Origin: Thermoplasmata archaeon
GTDB lineage: Archaea; Thermoplasmatota; Thermoplasmata; Lutacidiplasmatales; UBA184
DNA: 64,000 nt
Reading direction: 5' to 3'
Assembly (NCBI GenBank): GCA_027314915.1
Contig: DAHUZZ010000001.1
Coordinates: 124,001 to 188,000, forward strand
Below the pieces are notes generated by a model. That model did no database searches. It saw nothing but the letters and a program-made list of their open reading frames with translations, and was not told where the DNA came from. Made by a program: the position numbers and the translations under genes. This document shows, one piece after another, positions 60,117 to 64,000 of this stretch (position 1 is the stretch's first letter; each line of letters opens with the position of its first letter).

Positions 60117-61043
60117 ATGCCGTCCCTCGAGGCCCGCGGGCTCACGAAGCGGTTCGCGACCTACGCGGCGCTCGATCACGCCTCCTTCACCTACGAGGGC
60201 GGCGGCGCGATCGGGTACCTCGGGCCGAACGGGGCCGGTAAGACGACGACGCTCAAGCTCTTCACGGGCCTCCTCCGCCCGACGGAGGGCCAGGCGCTCC
60301 TCAACGGGCGGGAGGTCGCCGCCGACCCCAAGGCCGGGCTGTGGGACGTGGGCTCGCTCGTCGAGACGCCCGAGCCCTACCCGGCGCTCACCGGGCGGGA
60401 GACGCTCGCCATGATCGGGGAGTTCCGGGGGCTCTCCCGGGAGGAGATCCGGGACCGCACCGCGCGGTACGCGCGGGAGCTCGAGCTCCCGCCGCTCGAC
60501 CTCCGCACCGGCCGGCTCTCCAAGGGGCAGCGGCAGCGGATCGTGATCGCGGCGATGCTCCTCTCCGAGCCCTCGGTGCTCCTCCTCGACGAGCCCACGA
60601 GCGGGCTCGACCCCGCCGAGCGGGTGATCATCCGCAACCTCCTCATCCGGCTCAAGGGGGAGCGCCGGCTGATCCTGATGAGCTCGCACCTCCTCCAGGA
60701 GGTCACGGAGATCTGCGACCAGGTCATCTTCATCAACCGGGGCCGGATCCTCCTCCGGGACTCGGTCGAGAACATCGGCCGCCGGTTCCGGGTGACCGCC
60801 CTCGACGTGGTCTTCGCCCGGCCGGTCGAGCTCTCCTCCCTCGCCTCGATCCGCGGGGTGGGCCACGCCGAGGCGCTCGGCCCGGCCCGGTTCCGGCTCG
60901 ACTTCGACGGTCAGGAGGAGAGCCGGACCGGGATCCTGGAGGCCTGCCAGCGGCTCGCCCCGGTCACCTCCTTCAGCAGCGCCTCGCTCACCCTCGAGGA
61001 CGCCTACCTGCGCCTGATCCAGGAGGGCGGGCCCGCCCGGTAG
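60117..61043 (+). CDS. ABC exporter ATP-binding protein
   Basis: ATPase of 308 residues. Walker A GPNGAGKTTT, signature LSKGQRQRIVIAA, Walker B LLLDEPTSGLDP and switch His in MSSHLLQEV are intact. The C-terminal 90 residues form an ABC-2-type extra domain. Start ATG 60117 is five bases after the permease stop. It differs from the two ATPases at 26675 and 28428 in order (permease first), so this is a third, independent exporter. Confidence 0.9.
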   Translation: MPSLEARGLTKRFATYAALDHASFTYEGGGAIGYLGPNGAGKTTTLKLFTGLLRPTEGQALLNGREVAADPKAGLWDVGSLVETPEPYPALTGRETLAMIGEFRGLSREEIRDRTARYARELELPPLDLRTGRLSKGQRQRIVIAAMLLSEPSVLLLDEPTSGLDPAERVIIRNLLIRLKGERRLILMSSHLLQEVTEICDQVIFINRGRILLRDSVENIGRRFRVTALDVVFARPVELSSLASIRGVGHAEALGPARFRLDFDGQEESRTGILEACQRLAPVTSFSSASLTLEDAYLRLIQEGGPAR

Positions 61044-61063
61044 CCGGGCGCCGCCCGGAGCCG

Positions 61064-62074
61064 CTACTCCTCGCCCCGGCCCAGCCGCACCGCCCGGTCG
61101 AGGAGCTTCCCCGAAGGCCGGACCGCCCACGCCGCGAGCGCCGCGTCGACCTGGGTGGGCTCGCTCGCGCCGAAGACGGGGGCGGCCCCCTCCCGGGCGA
61201 GGCCGTGGAGGGCCAGCGAGAGGACCGGCACTCCCGACGCCTCGGCGAGCTCCGCGATCCGGCGTGCGCGGGCCCGGTACTCGGGGAACTTCTCCGGGGC
61301 GAAGACCCCGTGGCCCCGTCGACGGTCGGGGCCGGACGGCCCGCGGCCGGTCAGGAAGCGGCCCGCGAGCAGCCCCCGGGCCACGGGGCTGTAGGCCTCC
61401 ACCACGATGCGGTGGCGGTGGCAGTGATCGAGGATCGGGTCGGCCTCCTCGCGCTCGAGGAGGTTGAACTGCACCTGGTGGGCCACGATCTCGGCCTCGC
61501 CGAGCGCCGCCTCGGCGGCCTCCAGCTGCTCGAGGGAGAAGTTGCTCACGCCGAGCGCCCGGACGAACCCCTCCTTCTGGAGCGCCTCGAGCGCGCCCAT
61601 CGTCTCCCGGATCGGGACGCGGGGATCGGGCGCGTGGACGAGGTAGAGGTCGATCGCCTCCACGCCGAGCCGCCGCCGGCTCCCGATGAGCGACGCGCGG
61701 ACCTGCGCGGAGCGGAGGTGCTCCCAGGACAGCTTGGTCGAGATGAAGGGGCGGGGGCGGCCCTCCGGCCACCGGGCGAGGAGGTCGCCGAGCAGCCGCT
61801 CCGATCGTCCGGCGCCGTACACCTCGGCGGTGTCGAACCAGGGGACGCCGCGCTCCGCCGCGTGCTCGGCGACGGCGCGGGTCTTCCGCTCCTCGTCGGG
61901 CTCCCACCGGCCGAGCCCCCAGAGCCCGACCCCCAGCGCGGGGTGCTGCTGACCGCGGCTCCCCATCGCGAGGGAGCCGATGGCGACGGCGCCGGGCGGG
62001 GAGGCCCTCGTACGGCGCGGGCGCCGCGCGGGCGGGGCGCTCGTGGGGTCCGCCGGGCTCGGCCGCGGGCTCAT
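61064..62074 (-). CDS. Aldo/keto reductase
   Basis: NADPH-dependent reductase of 336 residues with a (beta/alpha)8 barrel. The catalytic tetrad is visible: Asp and Tyr in WFDTAEVYGAG, Lys in FISTKLSWEH and His in DLYLVHAPDP. GVSNFSLEQLEAAEAAL and AYSPVARGLLAG are further family motifs. The first 40 residues are Pro/Arg-rich and the true start may be the GTG giving VAIGSLAMGSRG. ATG 62074 overlaps the valS stop by four bases, so it is co-transcribed with valS. The substrate is unknown. Confidence 0.86.
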   Translation of the reverse strand: MSPRPSPADPTSAPPARRPRRTRASPPGAVAIGSLAMGSRGQQHPALGVGLWGLGRWEPDEERKTRAVAEHAAERGVPWFDTAEVYGAGRSERLLGDLLARWPEGRPRPFISTKLSWEHLRSAQVRASLIGSRRRLGVEAIDLYLVHAPDPRVPIRETMGALEALQKEGFVRALGVSNFSLEQLEAAEAALGEAEIVAHQVQFNLLEREEADPILDHCHRHRIVVEAYSPVARGLLAGRFLTGRGPSGPDRRRGHGVFAPEKFPEYRARARRIAELAEASGVPVLSLALHGLAREGAAPVFGASEPTQVDAALAAWAVRPSGKLLDRAVRLGRGEE

Positions 62075-64000
62075 CCGGCTCCCGTGGGTCCCTTCGAGGC
62101 TTCAAGGTGCTCGTCGATCCGCTGGAGCCGGTCGGCGAGCTCGGCCGCCTTGGCTTCGGCCTCCTTCACCACCGCCGGCGGGGCCCGCTCCCGGAACCCC
62201 GGGTCGGCGAGCCGGTCCCGGGTCTTCCGGAGGAGCCCGTCGAGCTTCTCCCGCTCCTTGAGCAGCGCCTCCCAGTCGGAGCGCTCCGTCTCGGGGGGGC
62301 GGGCGAGGAAGACCTCGCCCACGGGAGCGACCGCCGTGAGGGTGCCCTCGGGGGGTCTCGCCGTCGCGTCGATCACCGTGAGCCCGGCGATCCGGCCCTG
62401 CCGCACGATCGTCGCCCGTTCCTCCCCGAGCACCGCCGCGATCGCCCCCGACGCCGGGCGGACCCAGGCCTCCGGGATCACGGCGACCGGGACGTTGTTC
62501 GCCGACCGCAGCGCCCGGAGGATCCGGATGGTCTCGAGGACCGGTTCCATCTCCGCCTCCGCGGACGCGTCCTCCAAGACCTCGTCGAGCCGCGGCCAGG
62601 CGGCGAGCGCGAGCGACTCCCCCGCGTGGGGGAGGGCGTGCCAGAGCTCCTCGGTGACGTGGGGGACCATCGGGTGGAGGAGCCGGAGGGTCCGCTCCAC
62701 CACGAAGTGGAGGACGGCGCGGGAGCGCCGGGCCGCGATCTCGCCCCGCCGTCCGGCGAGCGCCTCCTTGGCGATCTCCACGTACCGGTCGGCGACGTCG
62801 TGCCAGAGGAACTCCCGGAGCGCGCCCGCGGCCGGCGTGAGCTCGAAGTCGGCGAGCGCGCGGTCCACCTCGAGGAGGGTGCGGCGGTACCGCGCCAGGA
62901 TCCAGCGGTCCTCGCGGGGGGCTCCCGGCGGCAGCGGGACGGGCGCGGCGGGGCCGCTCCCGTCGGGGAGCTGGGAGAGGAGGAGCCGGGTCACGTTCCA
63001 GACCTTGGTGAGGAAGTTCCGCCCGCCCTCCAGGTTCGAGCCCTTGAAGGCGCCGTCCTGGTCGGTGGGGTTCGGGAAGAGGAGCGCGAACCGGAGCGCG
63101 TCGCACCCCCACTCCTCGATGAGCGCGATCGTGTCCGGGGTGTTGCCGAGGTGCTTCGAGATCTTCCGTCCGATCTCGTCCCGGATCATGCCGGTGAAGT
63201 AGACGTCCGAGAACGGCCGGGTCCCGCGGAAGTGGTAGGAGGCCATCATCATCCGGGCGACCCAGAAGAACATGATGTCGCGGCCCGTCACGAGCACGCT
63301 CGTCGGGAAGTACCGCTCGAGCTCGGCGGTCGGCTCGGGCCACCCCATCGCGGCGAACGGCCACATCCAGCTCGAGAACCAGGTGTCGAGCACGTCGGGG
63401 TCGGCGGTGAGCTCGGTGCTGCCGCACGTCGGGCAGGCCGACGGCGGCTCCTCTTCCACGATCTCCGAACGGCACCGGCCGCAGTACAGCACCGGGATCG
63501 GGTGCCCCCAGACCACCTGACGGGAGATGCACCAGTCCTCGAGCGCCTCCATCCACCGGAAGAAGGTGAGCTCCCACCGGGCCGGGTGGAGCCGGATCTC
63601 GCCGGAGCGGACCGCCGCGATCGCCGGCGGGGCGAGCTCCGGCATCCGGACGAACCACTGGGTCGAGAGGATCGGCTCGATGACCGCGTCGGTCCGCTCG
63701 GACCGGCCGACGGAGTGGACGTACTGCTCCTCGCGCTCGAGGAGCCCCTGCTCGCGGAGCTCCTCCCGGGCCCGTTCCCGGGCCGTCGGCACGTCGAGCC
63801 CCCGGTACGGGGCCGGCACAGGGTCCCCGGCGAGATGGCCCGTGCGGTCGAGGAGGGAGGGGGCCGGGCCCAATTCGGGGTGCCGGCGCCCGATCTGGGC
63901 GTCGAGCGGATCGTGGCCCGGGGTCACCTTGAGGGCGCCGTTCCCGAACGCCGGATCGACGAGGTCGTCGGCGATCACCGGGACCTCGCGATCGGTGAGC
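62071..64000 (-). CDS. valS: Valyl-tRNA synthetase, C-terminal part (5' end beyond window)
   Basis: Class I synthetase; 643 residues of the C-terminal portion are present and the frame stays open to base 64000, so the HIGH motif is outside. Features in order are the editing domain end (VIADDLVDPAFGNGALKVTP), WCISRQVVWGHPIPV, a zinc knuckle CGRCRSEI...CPTCGS, LDTWFSSWMWPF, and the catalytic loop, which reads GRKISKHLGN rather than KMSKS. The anticodon-binding domain follows (LHPMVPHVTEELWHALP), then the ValRS C-terminal coiled coil (LLKEREKLDGLLRKTRDRLA). It overlaps the aldo/keto reductase start by four bases. Confidence 0.94.
   Translation of the reverse strand, partial: LTDREVPVIADDLVDPAFGNGALKVTPGHDPLDAQIGRRHPELGPAPSLLDRTGHLAGDPVPAPYRGLDVPTARERAREELREQGLLEREEQYVHSVGRSERTDAVIEPILSTQWFVRMPELAPPAIAAVRSGEIRLHPARWELTFFRWMEALEDWCISRQVVWGHPIPVLYCGRCRSEIVEEEPPSACPTCGSTELTADPDVLDTWFSSWMWPFAAMGWPEPTAELERYFPTSVLVTGRDIMFFWVARMMMASYHFRGTRPFSDVYFTGMIRDEIGRKISKHLGNTPDTIALIEEWGCDALRFALLFPNPTDQDGAFKGSNLEGGRNFLTKVWNVTRLLLSQLPDGSGPAAPVPLPPGAPREDRWILARYRRTLLEVDRALADFELTPAAGALREFLWHDVADRYVEIAKEALAGRRGEIAARRSRAVLHFVVERTLRLLHPMVPHVTEELWHALPHAGESLALAAWPRLDEVLEDASAEAEMEPVLETIRILRALRSANNVPVAVIPEAWVRPASGAIAAVLGEERATIVRQGRIAGLTVIDATARPPEGTLTAVAPVGEVFLARPPETERSDWEALLKEREKLDGLLRKTRDRLADPGFRERAPPAVVKEAEAKAAELADRLQRIDEHLEASKGPTGAG

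Noticed and set aside
1..64000. CRISPR arrays, insertion sequences, integrases or phage genes
   Set aside because: No regularly spaced repeats, transposase, integrase or capsid motifs were noticed anywhere in the window.

Overview
This 64 kb window comes from a GC-rich archaeal chromosome, most likely a high-GC Thermoplasmatota lineage; that assignment is inference. Domain evidence is direct: a deoxyhypusine synthase, an archaeal IF2-beta fused to a TRAM domain, a presenilin-type A22 protease, and recurrent TATA-like boxes about 25-30 bases upstream of start codons (often leaderless or short-leader) in otherwise AT-poor DNA. Because of the GC bias most real genes have long antisense or off-frame shadow reading frames, which are left out.

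Layout. 1-3068: arginine genes argC-argJ-argB (minus strand; argB runs off the window). 3191-8713: an M2 dipeptidyl carboxypeptidase, a decayed glgB fragment and an MMPL/RND membrane protein. 8985-16520: a group 3b [NiFe] sulfhydrogenase operon (beta, cyclic-nucleotide-binding protein, gamma, small, large), its maturation genes (protease, HypA-like, HypC), an EamA permease and a DUF6390-like protein. 16508-20577: ilvE facing a fused porGD-porA-porB 2-oxoacid:ferredoxin oxidoreductase operon. 20606-25695: PAS histidine kinase, small receiver-like protein, a receiver/DUF835-like/HTH regulator, DoxX and a DoxX-cupredoxin fusion. 25887-29402: two tightly coupled ABC-2 exporter pairs. 29460-31225: an RHH antitoxin-like gene and its palindromic operator, divergent from two tiny ORFs and an M29-type peptidase. 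31452-42278: P3A-type ATPase, two class III cyclase fusion proteins, and a secreted beta-propeller protein. 42287-49138: an RNase Z-like hydrolase, arsR-arsM with an operator, and small metabolic enzymes. 49139-55708: a looser, partly degenerate stretch with an isolated translation-factor barrel domain, an arginase-family enzyme and a third cyclase. 55709-64000: tRNA-Lys, the aIF2beta-presenilin-deoxyhypusine synthase cluster, a HAD phosphatase, an ABC-2 exporter, an aldo/keto reductase and valS (5' part outside the window).

How the genes may work together. The hydrogenase (H2/NADPH/sulfur) and the pyruvate-type oxidoreductase (ferredoxin) sit side by side as a redox block. The most notable theme is cyclic-nucleotide signalling: three class III nucleotidyl cyclases with AAA/TPR or TolB-like/TPR sensor halves, plus a stand-alone cyclic-nucleotide-binding-fold protein translationally coupled inside the hydrogenase operon. 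A regulatory link between them is inference, not shown by sequence alone.
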